Part shown: piece after piece, positions 11,401 through 19,633 of the stretch
How positions within the stretch are numbered: the first letter of the stretch is position 1
How the letters are laid out: each line of letters opens with the position of its first letter
Assembly (NCBI GenBank): GCA_902802305.1
Contig: CADCLG010000014.1
Location: 1-64,000, forward strand
Direction: 5' to 3'
From: an uncultured Spirochaetaceae bacterium
GTDB lineage: Bacteria > Spirochaetota > Spirochaetia > Treponematales > Treponemataceae
DNA length: 64,000 nucleotides
Made by a program: the position numbers and the translations under genes
Notes under the pieces: model-generated
What the model saw: only the letters and a program-made list of their open reading frames with translations
Databases searched by the model: none
Told to the model about the DNA's origin: nothing

Positions 11401-12069
11401 AAAAACTTTTTCTTCAGGCGTTTCTACTTTTTCAGAGTTAAATTTATTTGCAGAAAGTTCTGACAATGCTTTATCAAAAGCAGTGGTCTTTTTTATAGGA
11501 TTATATTTGAACGAAGCTTCATCTTTGTCATCAACATCATCAACTTTCGCTTTTTTAGGCTCATAATTTTCAAAAGAATCATCATAATCATCAACTTTTG
11601 GTCTAGGCTTACCGTTTCTATAAAAAATACGTTGATTTACACTTTCGGCTATAATACCTGCACCCAAAATCTCTATGATAATGAGCATAAAACCTGTAAC
11701 AATTGTGATTATTATTTTTATTGTCGTTGAATTGTTTACACCAATTGCCAGAATATAACGGCAGATTTTCTCGGTAAGAACAGCTGTAAAAAATGGAATA
11801 AGCGCCGTAAGCAGACGCATGGTTTTCTGGCTTGTCCATTTTGTAGCAAAGCATGAAATACCTGCTATGAAAAGAAATAAAGGTATCAAAAGACTGCAAT
11901 ATCCGTAAACAGAATAAAGCATGTTGCCTATGATATAGAGAATATTATTATGACCAGGACCGCCTACACCAAAATCCAATGGCAGTATGGCTAAGCTGAT
12001 TGTAAAAAAGGCTGCTAACAGCAGCAGAATTGTTCCTGTAAAAATGCTAGATTTATTCGAAGATTTCAT
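8401..12069 (-). CDS. ftsK: DNA translocase FtsK/SpoIIIE
   Basis: A 1222-residue DNA pump that clears chromosome ends from the division septum. The N-terminus has about four membrane helices (residues 1-150). A very acidic, Glu/Asp/Ser-rich linker covers about 150-740. The motor follows with Walker A GATGSGKS (Lys911), [10 protein letters not shown], Walker B [12 protein letters not shown], and RPSVNVITG. The C-terminal gamma winged helix ([39 protein letters not shown]) reads oriented sequence motifs. The acidic linker is long but length varies widely in FtsK. It is divergent from pfk. Confidence 0.95.
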   Translation of the reverse strand: [1222 protein letters not shown]

Positions 12070-12149
12070 AGTTCCATTATCGGATAATAAAAAAAAGTTT
12101 TTAGTTTTTTAGTTGTTAGTTCTTTAAAAAAAAGGTTATAATCAATCTT

Positions 12150-13235
12150 ATGAAAACTACATCTGTTAAAACAGTCGGTATTTTAACTTCGGGTGGAGAT
12201 GCTCCTGGTTTAAATGCCGCAATTAGAGCCTTATGTATTTCTGGAAAGAACAATTATGGAATGAAGTTCATTGGTATTAGAAACGGTTATCGTGGTCTTA
12301 TTGATAACGATGTTTTTAAGATGGATAAACTTGATTTTTCAGAAATGTTTGATAAGGGCGGAACTATCCTCGGTACTTCAAGAGTAAAGCCTTTTAAAAA
12401 TCCTGTGCCGGATCCAAAAACAGGACTTTTGCCGGTAGAAGCAATCAAGGAAACTTTTAAAAAGAATAAGCTTGATGCCCTTGTTTGTCTCGGTGGAAAT
12501 GGAACTAATACAACCGCTTCTCTTTTGTATGAAGCTGGTTTTAATGTAATAGGAATGCCAAAAACTATTGATAACGATATTTTTGGAACAGAAGAGACTT
12601 TTGGTTTTCATACAGCGATTGATGTTGCAACTGCTGGAATAAACGCAATTAGAACTACAGCAAAAAGTCATGGTCGAGTTATGGTTGTAGAAATTATGGG
12701 CCATAAAGTTGGATGGCTTGGACTTTATGCAGGAGTTGCCGCAAATGCAGATGTAATTCTTCTTCCTGAGATTCCTTACGATATAAAAAAAATTGCTGCT
12801 TTCCTTGAAAAACGCAAGGCTGAAGGTAATGATTTTGCAATTGTTGCCTGTTCGGAAGGTGCTTTAGATATTAATGAAGCAAAACTCAGCAAAAAAGATT
12901 TTAAGAAAGCACGTCTGGAAATGGCTCAGTCAGTTGGATTCAGAGTTGCAAAAGAAATTGAAGAAGCTACTGGCTTTGAAACCCGCTGTTCTGTTCTCGG
13001 TTATTTGCAGAGAGGCGGAAATCCTTCTCCTTATGATATTCTTTTGTCTACTCAACTTGGAAACGCTGCTGCTGATTTCCTTGCTAATAAAGAGTTTGGT
13101 AATCTTGTTGCAGTAAAGGAAAATCAGATTGTTGGTATTCCTTTGAGCGAAGTTGCAGATAAAATTAAGCTTGTTCTAGAAGATGATTCCATGCTCAAAA
13201 CAGCCCGAGATTTAGGCATTTGTTTTGGTGATTAG
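12150..13235 (+). CDS. 6-phosphofructokinase (ATP or PPi type unresolved)
   Basis: A 361-residue phosphofructokinase, phosphorylating fructose 6-phosphate in glycolysis. Motifs: GILTSGGDAPGLNAAIR at the N-terminus, CLGGNGTNTTA, MPKTIDNDI, and GYLQRGGNPSPYD. The phosphoryl-donor site has Gly where PPi enzymes have Asp (GGNGT), which favours ATP, but Lys in PKTIDND, which is common in PPi and in group III enzymes. The donor therefore cannot be settled from sequence. It starts 80 bases from divergent ftsK and is followed after 24 bases by an FMN oxidase. Confidence 0.9.
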   Translation: MKTTSVKTVGILTSGGDAPGLNAAIRALCISGKNNYGMKFIGIRNGYRGLIDNDVFKMDKLDFSEMFDKGGTILGTSRVKPFKNPVPDPKTGLLPVEAIKETFKKNKLDALVCLGGNGTNTTASLLYEAGFNVIGMPKTIDNDIFGTEETFGFHTAIDVATAGINAIRTTAKSHGRVMVVEIMGHKVGWLGLYAGVAANADVILLPEIPYDIKKIAAFLEKRKAEGNDFAIVACSEGALDINEAKLSKKDFKKARLEMAQSVGFRVAKEIEEATGFETRCSVLGYLQRGGNPSPYDILLSTQLGNAAADFLANKEFGNLVAVKENQIVGIPLSEVADKIKLVLEDDSMLKTARDLGICFGD

Positions 13236-13259
13236 ATTCGGACGATTGACGGTGAAATT

Positions 13260-14402
13260 GTGGCTAAGGGAAAATTAAAATGTCAGCATTGTGACGAATG
13301 TCTGGGTTTGGGTTGTATTGGACAGCTTCCTGGGCTGGGCGGTGTTTTTAACAATCAGAACTTTCAATTGAATTGCGAAGGCTGGAAGGAATTATATAGG
13401 AAAGGGGCGACCACAGAGGAAGGCCCGTCTTGTACCGGCAGGGCGTCTTATACTGGCAGGGCGTCTTCGGCGTTGAGAGCGTCTTCATGTGCGTCTCTGT
13501 CTGAAAAAATAGACAATATTGTGATTCGTCCCGAAAACCTGCGTTGTGGACCAGTTACCGGCGCAGTAGAAAACATCGGTTACGAAAAGGAAGAAGATTT
13601 TTATTATCCATACTTGAAAGCTGCCGCAGATGCTGGAATTGGGCTTTGCGTCGGCGACGGCTGTCCGGATTTGAAGTTGCAGTTAGGCATTGCAGCGATG
13701 AAGCGACTGAATGAAGAGATTGGTTCGGCAGCAGGAGCTAGTGCACACGTTGACATTGCTACACGAGAGACCGTTGCTACATCCGTTGACGTTGGTACAC
13801 GAGCGCCCCTTGATACATCCCTTGATGTTGGTACACAAGCGCCCCTAGATACATCCGTACAAGCTGCTACACCCATCGACATCACTACACGTGCCGCCTT
13901 TTTCCTAAAACCTTATCCTGACCAGCGCTTATACGAACGCCTTGAATGGGTCAAACCCTACGCCGAATACATTGGAATTGATATTGATTCCTACAACATC
14001 CTTACCATGCGAAATCTTGTAAGCCTGGAAAGAAAATCAGCCCTACAATTAGAGAATTTCCGCAAACGCTTTGATGTACCTTTTGTAATCAAAGGGGTAT
14101 TTACCGACGAAGACATTGCTTTAGTAAAAGAAGTGCATCCAGATGTAGTTTATATTTCAAATCACGGTGGACGCGTAGAAACTAGAATTGGAAGTACCGC
14201 AAACTTTTTGGAAAAACACGCTGCTGAGCTGAAAAAGCACTGCCAGGAGATATGGGTTGATGGGGGTATCCGCAGCAGGCAGGATGTACAGACGGCACTT
14301 TTTTATGGAGCCGATAAAGTCATTTTTGCCCGCCCGCTTATTCATGCAGTTTTTGATAACACAGCTGATACACTTGCTAATTTCTGGAAAAAGTTTTATT
14401 AG
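13260..14402 (+). CDS. FMN-dependent alpha-hydroxy-acid oxidase-like protein with inserted repeats
   Basis: A 380-residue protein, GTG start at 13260, 24 bases after pfk. It begins with a Cys-rich stretch (CQHCDECLGLGC...LPGLGG) typical of a bacterial subgroup of this family. The FMN-binding barrel ends with VIKGVFTDEDI, the catalytic SNHGGR motif, WVDGGIRSRQDV and GADKVIFARPL. Two low-complexity, higher-GC inserts interrupt it: an 18-base repeat at 13424-13495 and three 36-base units at 13749-13856. Both preserve frame. Substrate unknown; members oxidise lactate or related hydroxy acids. The inserts may alter or destroy activity. Confidence 0.8.
   Translation: MAKGKLKCQHCDECLGLGCIGQLPGLGGVFNNQNFQLNCEGWKELYRKGATTEEGPSCTGRASYTGRASSALRASSCASLSEKIDNIVIRPENLRCGPVTGAVENIGYEKEEDFYYPYLKAAADAGIGLCVGDGCPDLKLQLGIAAMKRLNEEIGSAAGASAHVDIATRETVATSVDVGTRAPLDTSLDVGTQAPLDTSVQAATPIDITTRAAFFLKPYPDQRLYERLEWVKPYAEYIGIDIDSYNILTMRNLVSLERKSALQLENFRKRFDVPFVIKGVFTDEDIALVKEVHPDVVYISNHGGRVETRIGSTANFLEKHAAELKKHCQEIWVDGGIRSRQDVQTALFYGADKVIFARPLIHAVFDNTADTLANFWKKFY
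13424..13495 (+). repeat. In-frame short tandem repeat in FMN oxidase gene
   Basis: Degenerate units of about 18 bases, of the form GGGCGTCTTxTACyGGCA, encode the peptide repeat CTGRASYTGRASSALRASS. GC content is above the surrounding coding sequence. Confidence 0.7.
13749..13856 (+). repeat. Three 36-base in-frame tandem units
   Basis: Units start at 13749, 13785 and 13821 and encode VDIATRETVATS, VDVGTRAPLDTS and LDVGTQAPLDTS; a fragment of a fourth follows. They lie inside the FMN oxidase gene and keep its frame. Confidence 0.85.
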
Positions 14403-14530
14403 ATTCATTAATTTCATCATTTAGTTCTATTATTGTCTCTTACTTGATGATACTCTATTTTAGATATATACTTTATCTCTACTTAACAAAATTTAAAATT
14501 TTGTCATTCAATACTTGGGAGTTACTTACT

Positions 14531-16471
14531 ATGAAATTTACAGAAAATGATACCGTTCCAAAAATGATTAAAAAGTCTTCTGAAACTTATGGAGACATTG
14601 TTGCTCAATATAAACGTTTAAAAAACGGAGATTTTGAACCAGTTACTTACCGAGAAATGTATCAACTTGGTTTGGATTTTGGAGCGGCCCTTTTGCAGCT
14701 GGGCATTCAAAGGGGTGAACCGGTTGGACTTATTTCTGATAACCGTGCCGAATGGTTCCAGGCTGATATAGGAATCATGGGTATTGGAGCTATCGATGTT
14801 CCGCGTGGTTGCGATGCAACTTTAATTGATTTGGAAAAAATCCTTTCTACAACTGAAGCTAAAACTGTAATTGCTGAGAACAATTCACAGGTAAATAAAA
14901 TTGCTTCATTAAAAGAAAAAATCCCGAGTATAGATAAAATCATCTGTTTTGAACCATCTTCTACTATAAAAGAAGATGTCCACAAGCTTGTTGAACAGAA
15001 CAATATCAAACTTTATTTCTTTGATGAACTTATCAAAGAAGGTCAGAAATGGCGCATTGAAAATAAAGATGTTGTAGAAGCTGAAATTGAAAAAGGTACA
15101 ATTGAAGATACAGCTACTATCATCTTCACTTCGGGAACAACAGGAACACCAAAAGGCGTTATGCTCAGTCATAAAAACTTCCTCACCCAACTTGATGAAA
15201 TTGTAGAACGAATCTACCTTAATCCTGGTGACAGAGCCTTAAATGTACTTCCTGTATGGCATGTTTTTGAACGCGAAGTTGAATATGTTATCATGATTCA
15301 GGGAGCTACAATCTGTTATTCAAAGCCGGTAGGTTCTATTCTTCTTGCTGATTTGAAAAAATTGAATCCACATGTTCTTCCTGCTGTTCCTCGCGTTTTT
15401 GAAGCTGTTTACGATGGAATCACTAAAAAAATGCGTAAGGCCGGCGGATTTGTAAATAAAATCTTTAATTTCTTTGTTGGCGTTGCTGTCATCCATAAGA
15501 GAATGCAGCGAAAAATGTTCAAACAAAATGCCTGCTTTACCGGTTATTTTTCTGCACTTTGGATAATTCTTTTTTCAATTCCTTGGCTTTTGATGTGGCC
15601 TCTTTACTGGCTTGGTGATTTGCTGGTATTCCGCAAGATTAAAGTTATGCTTGGAAGTAACTTCCGTGCCGGCGTTGCTGGTGGTGGTGCTTTCCCTCCA
15701 AAAATTGACGAGTTCTTCTGGGCAATTGGTATTAAAGTTGTAGAAGGATACGGTCTTACAGAGACAGCTCCAATTGTTTCTGTTCGTCCAATTGCCGCTC
15801 CTATTTTTAGAACAATCGGTTCACCAATCCGCGGTGTACAGGCTAGAATTGTAGATCCTCAGGATGGCTTTGTTCTTCCACGTGGAAAACAGGGTGTTCT
15901 TCAGATTAAAGGTCCAACTGTTATGAAAGGATATTACAAAAATCCAGAAATGACCGCAAAAGTTATGACAGTTGACGGCTGGCTTGATACAGGCGACCTT
16001 GCAGTATTTACAATTCATAATGAACTTCAGATTAAGGGACGTATTAAAGATACTATCGTTCTTCGCGGCGGTGAAAACCTTGAACCACTTCCTATAGAAA
16101 TGAAGCTTTCTGAGTCTCGTTTTATAAAATCAGCCGTTGTTGTTGGCCAGGACAAACGATACCTTGGTGCTTTGATTCTTGTAAATCAGGATGAAATTGT
16201 TTCTTATGCAGAAGAAAATGGTATTCAGTACGATACATACAACAATCTTTTACATTCCGAAATAATTCACAAGCTTTACGAAACCGAAATCAGCAATCTT
16301 GTTAATTCCAGCACAGGCTTTAAAATGTTTGAGCGAATCAGCAAGTTTGTTTTGATTACTAAAGATTTTGAAGTTGGCGTTGAGCTTTCCGCAAAACAGG
16401 AAATCATGCGCTTTAGAATCAACGAAATCTACAAGCACGAAATCGAAAGCATGTTCCCAGAGGAAGATTAG
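14531..16471 (+). CDS. AMP-forming acyl-CoA synthetase (long-chain fatty acid ligase type)
   Basis: A 646-residue adenylate-forming enzyme that activates fatty acids to acyl-CoA or acyl carrier esters. Seen: the P-loop-like IIFTSGTTGTPKGVMLSH, the GYGLTETAPI motif, GWLDTGDLA, and the hinge RIKDTIVLRGGENLEP. Central hydrophobic segments (ALWIILFSIPWLLMWPLYWL) are usual in spirochaete and bacterial long-chain ligases. Start is placed at ATG 14531, nine bases after GGGAG, not at the upstream ATG. A second ligase of the same superfamily is at 30024. Confidence 0.9.
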   Translation: MKFTENDTVPKMIKKSSETYGDIVAQYKRLKNGDFEPVTYREMYQLGLDFGAALLQLGIQRGEPVGLISDNRAEWFQADIGIMGIGAIDVPRGCDATLIDLEKILSTTEAKTVIAENNSQVNKIASLKEKIPSIDKIICFEPSSTIKEDVHKLVEQNNIKLYFFDELIKEGQKWRIENKDVVEAEIEKGTIEDTATIIFTSGTTGTPKGVMLSHKNFLTQLDEIVERIYLNPGDRALNVLPVWHVFEREVEYVIMIQGATICYSKPVGSILLADLKKLNPHVLPAVPRVFEAVYDGITKKMRKAGGFVNKIFNFFVGVAVIHKRMQRKMFKQNACFTGYFSALWIILFSIPWLLMWPLYWLGDLLVFRKIKVMLGSNFRAGVAGGGAFPPKIDEFFWAIGIKVVEGYGLTETAPIVSVRPIAAPIFRTIGSPIRGVQARIVDPQDGFVLPRGKQGVLQIKGPTVMKGYYKNPEMTAKVMTVDGWLDTGDLAVFTIHNELQIKGRIKDTIVLRGGENLEPLPIEMKLSESRFIKSAVVVGQDKRYLGALILVNQDEIVSYAEENGIQYDTYNNLLHSEIIHKLYETEISNLVNSSTGFKMFERISKFVLITKDFEVGVELSAKQEIMRFRINEIYKHEIESMFPEED

Positions 16472-16502
16472 TAGGGCTGATTGATTGTTAGCCAAAATGA
16501 AA

Positions 16503-16587
16503 AACGGCTGCTTGATAAGAACTGATTTATAGATTGTCGGATCAAGTCCGACAATGACATGTACTTATCAAGCAGCCATTTTTTTGT
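16503..16587. terminator. Terminator hairpin with a repeat in its loop
   Basis: Stem GGCTGCTTGATAAG (16506-16519) pairs with CTTATCAAGCAGCC (16564-16577), with a T-run after and an A-run before, ending both the acyl-CoA synthetase and the convergent lipoprotein gene. The 44-base loop contains the family-D palindrome at 16533-16558. Confidence 0.85.
16533..16558 (+). repeat. Dispersed palindrome, family D, copy 2
   Basis: ATTGTCGG - ATCAAGT - CCGACAAT then GACA, sitting in the terminator loop. Confidence 0.85.
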
Positions 16588-16597
16588 TTAAGCCTTT

Positions 16598-18829
16598 TTA
16601 CAGACTAAGCATACTTTCCAGCTGTTCGGTAAAAGGAAGTATGATAGATTCTTTTGTTTTAAGATTTATGCTTATTGTTCTATGACCGCCACCACTTATT
16701 GTTGCATTGCAAATAAGTGTGTTGTCATCAAGATTGAAAGAATAAACTTCTGTAACAAGAGAACCAATTGTTGTTCCTTCAAGTAAATTATTTATTTCCC
16801 CGTTAGAATAATACCAGATTGATTTTTTATCATTACCTATTGCAACAAGACCGTTTGTATTAGTTGCAAAAGGCTTTTTTATCCAAGGATCATTTTCTCC
16901 ACGCCAATGACGGGCTTTAAAATCTTGATATGCTTTGAATCCTTTTTCCTTTTTGTTCAATTCAGAAAGGAGACCTGGCTCTGTCATTGTAAAGTTTCCT
17001 TTATCATCTGTAAGGTTAAAGATTCTTGCAAATGTGTTATTTCCTTTGAATATATTTCCATCTTTTTGCACCCATTTTTCTGAATCATCCCAATTGTCTT
17101 CGTATACCCAAACACCTTCGTCATTACTTAGAATAATTCCTTTGCCACACTGTGAATGATTGCTCTTTATGTAATCCTCATCCATAAGGTATGCAGTTTC
17201 TGTTGTTCCTTTTTTGAACATAAGGTACTCAAGTGGATAATGATAGAAACTAAAAGATTGTGTTTCTGAGTTAAAGTAGTCGTCACCATTAATTTTATAA
17301 GCATGATAAAATTTTATAAAATCTCCCCAATCTGAAAACCAAAGAGATGTTTGTTTTTGCTTTTCTGTCCACTCATTTTGCTCCCAGTCTTTGCTCTCAG
17401 GATGTGCTTCTTCAAAGGAAGTTTCAAAAAGATATTTGAGAGCGGCCTCATTTTTTAAAACAAGTCCATTTTCATCTTCTGCATAAAGTGCGGAATAATC
17501 CTTTGTTTTTTCCCATTCATTCCAAGGATTATGGTTTTCTAATTCTTTTTTATCTTTAAACCAAGAGAGATTAAGTTCTATTTCGCCATCATAACCGCAC
17601 TGCGATTTTAAGTAATCTAGAAAGTTCGTATAACAACTTATATCTTTTCCTTTGTAAAATGATGCTTCAGACCGTATGATTTTAGTATTATTATCATCTA
17701 AATCAAATCCTAAAAATGCTCTAATTGCGGAATCAATATTCCATTCCAAAATAGAATAATATCGTTTTACATTGTCCTTAGAAAAACTTCCATTTGTACT
17801 TCTTGTTGCAATGAATAGTCCAGAATTTGCAAATAATCTTTCTCCGTTATTTGAGTCATCATTTTCATATTCTGTAACATACCAGAATAATCTTTTATCA
17901 TCTTGCAATCCTAAGCTGGAAACAGACCAAACCGTTTTTTCGTTTCCATCATTATAAACAGGAGCTGCCTCATACAAAGTTATTGGGTCTCTTGTAGAGT
18001 CTGTTGCAATGGCATAAACATTGTTTCGAGTTCCACCAAGCATTGCATTAAGGAAAATCCACTTTCCATCCTTTGTTATAAGAAAATTATTAATACTAAG
18101 TTCTTCAGAGACATTTATGCTATAATAATTAATCATGTCATCTGCTGGACAATAATAGCAAATTGCAGACTTCCCTGTTTTTCTATTAAAAACAGCAATA
18201 AAGATATTTCCATCACTATCAAATTGTATGTAATCGTTACCTTCTTCTTCTTTCATCCAAATCATAGGAATCCAGTCAACATTGTCATCTTTGCTGTCTT
18301 TTAGAATATCGATTGATGAGCCATCTTGTTTTAAATACATAATTTGTCCAATATTTGGAGCAGGAGTGCCGTCTTTATACTTCCACCAGTCAACAGGTCC
18401 TGCAAATACAGTATAAACTCCTTTTGCAGAATCTTTAACATTTTCATACGGGCATTGATAAATTTCTCTTACTGGCTGAGGTGTACACCAATCTTCAAGT
18501 TCAAGTTCTTTTTTTGGAACTTCGATTACTTCTTCTACAGTTTCCTTTCCATTTTCATCTTTTACAACTGCAAGAAGACTTCCTTCTGAATCTGTAGAAA
18601 CCGCGCTTCTGGCACTTCTGTTTGTAGACGAATCAACTGCTGGTGCAAATTGTGTTGCAAGATAGCTGACATTTTCAAGGCTTCTGAACTTGATTAAATC
18701 TGTAGATTTTGCAGTGTGTGTCTTTGTGCCATCTCCAGACCCTGCATCTTGTTTACAACCAAAAAATCCAAAAATAAGTCCTGCTCCCACAAGTGCAAGT
18801 GCAAGCTTTTTTGCATTAGTTTTTTTCAT
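16598..18829 (-). CDS. Lipoprotein resembling the sensor domain of the adjacent histidine kinase
   Basis: A 743-residue lipoprotein (lipobox FGFFGC near residue 25); the ATG at 18829 follows GGAGG. No known family was recognised. Its body is beta-rich with repeated DG-K-W-type turns, as in propeller-like folds. Several stretches resemble, in the same order, the outside domain of the histidine kinase at 19634-22027: NFLITKDGKWIFLNAML against HFDISADGRFIFMELFV; VKRYYSILEWNIDSAIRAFLG against LQRYFNLPEWIIKDAYKAFID; FLDYL/FLDWL; NEAALKYLFETSF against DEKALEYAIKNNAF; SNDEGVWVYEDN against KTNEGIWLIKEN. Both may recognise a related ligand. Own promoter region shares a 20-bp dyad with the kinase-arginase gap. 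Confidence 0.75.
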   Translation of the reverse strand: MKKTNAKKLALALVGAGLIFGFFGCKQDAGSGDGTKTHTAKSTDLIKFRSLENVSYLATQFAPAVDSSTNRSARSAVSTDSEGSLLAVVKDENGKETVEEVIEVPKKELELEDWCTPQPVREIYQCPYENVKDSAKGVYTVFAGPVDWWKYKDGTPAPNIGQIMYLKQDGSSIDILKDSKDDNVDWIPMIWMKEEEGNDYIQFDSDGNIFIAVFNRKTGKSAICYYCPADDMINYYSINVSEELSINNFLITKDGKWIFLNAMLGGTRNNVYAIATDSTRDPITLYEAAPVYNDGNEKTVWSVSSLGLQDDKRLFWYVTEYENDDSNNGERLFANSGLFIATRSTNGSFSKDNVKRYYSILEWNIDSAIRAFLGFDLDDNNTKIIRSEASFYKGKDISCYTNFLDYLKSQCGYDGEIELNLSWFKDKKELENHNPWNEWEKTKDYSALYAEDENGLVLKNEAALKYLFETSFEEAHPESKDWEQNEWTEKQKQTSLWFSDWGDFIKFYHAYKINGDDYFNSETQSFSFYHYPLEYLMFKKGTTETAYLMDEDYIKSNHSQCGKGIILSNDEGVWVYEDNWDDSEKWVQKDGNIFKGNNTFARIFNLTDDKGNFTMTEPGLLSELNKKEKGFKAYQDFKARHWRGENDPWIKKPFATNTNGLVAIGNDKKSIWYYSNGEINNLLEGTTIGSLVTEVYSFNLDDNTLICNATISGGGHRTISINLKTKESIILPFTEQLESMLSL

Positions 18830-18896
18830 AAAACCTCCAATCATTTTGTATAATAATTCTGTGTTTTATTATAAGATTGGTTTTTTAAGGCTTGTT

Positions 18897-18916
18897 GGGA
18901 GAAAACTCCTAATTTT
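18897..18916. promoter_or_regulatory. Dyad operator upstream of the lipoprotein gene
   Basis: GGGAG-AAAA-CTCC then TAATTTT; the same 20 bases in inverse orientation, apart from the 4 central bases, occur at 22086-22105. The dyad's near edge is 68 bases before the lipoprotein start. A TATAAT on the minus strand (18873-18868) with a poor -35 lies downstream, as expected for an activated promoter. Confidence 0.6.
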
Positions 18917-18955
18917 CGAAAGTTTTTGGAAGGTGTTTACTACTAGAATGCAGTG

Positions 18956-19618
18956 CTACTTATATTTTTCCAGTAATTCGTCGCGCTTTTTACAGCCTGC
19001 AAGCTTTATAAGATAGCTGATGTAGTTTTCTACTGTATGTAGTGAAATAAAAAGCTCTTCGGCTATCTGCTTATTGCTTTTCCCCTGTAGCAACATTTCA
19101 AAAACAGTTTTTTCCTGTTTTTTTAGCACTGTCATAATAGATTCCAGTTCCTTTTGAATTGAATCCGACTTTTTTTCGTAATAGGTGCCGCCATCACGTA
19201 CAATGTTCAGACAGCGTACAAGCTCTTCATCACTTGCAACTTTAGAAATATACCCCTGCACACCTAAATCTTTGGCCTGCAGCACAAATCCCCAGGTATC
19301 GTACATTGAATACATAACAATTTTTATAAAGGGATATTTCATTTTCAGCTGCTGAACAAGAGTAAAGCCCGATTCATCATTTACAAGCTGAATATCGATA
19401 ATAATCAATTCTGGAAAATCCACATCCGTTTGTACACAGACTTCATTTTTAAGTGTCTGCACTGCTTTTTTAAGAGAAATAGCCTCAAGTTCAGCAAGAC
19501 ATTCTTTGCCACTGGTAAAAGTTTTGGGCACAAGCCAGGTGGTATTGCTTTCCAGATAGTTTTTCAAGCCGTTTTTGAGCATAGAATGGTCATCAACAAT
19601 AAATAAAGTGTTTGTCAT
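18956..19618 (-). CDS. NarL/LuxR-type response regulator
   Basis: A 220-residue two-component regulator. The receiver domain carries the acidic pair VDDH at residues 9-10 and the phosphoacceptor Asp75 in LIIIDIQL. A conserved Lys is seen in YISKV. The C-terminal LuxR-type helix-turn-helix begins at about residue 160 (KQEKTVFEMLLQGKSNKQIAEELFISLHTVENYISYLIK). It starts 15 bases after the histidine kinase stop, so the two are one operon and a cognate pair. The receiver has a somewhat longer than usual segment before the phosphorylation site (residues 45-66). Confidence 0.92.
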   Translation of the reverse strand: MTNTLFIVDDHSMLKNGLKNYLESNTTWLVPKTFTSGKECLAELEAISLKKAVQTLKNEVCVQTDVDFPELIIIDIQLVNDESGFTLVQQLKMKYPFIKIVMYSMYDTWGFVLQAKDLGVQGYISKVASDEELVRCLNIVRDGGTYYEKKSDSIQKELESIMTVLKKQEKTVFEMLLQGKSNKQIAEELFISLHTVENYISYLIKLAGCKKRDELLEKYK

Positions 19619-19633
19619 AATTTTCTTCCCGGC

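Noticed and set aside
15884..15899. parS-like TCTTCCACGTGGAAAA in the acyl-CoA synthetase
   Set aside because: Two mismatches, isolated, explained by Leu-Pro-Arg-Gly codons.
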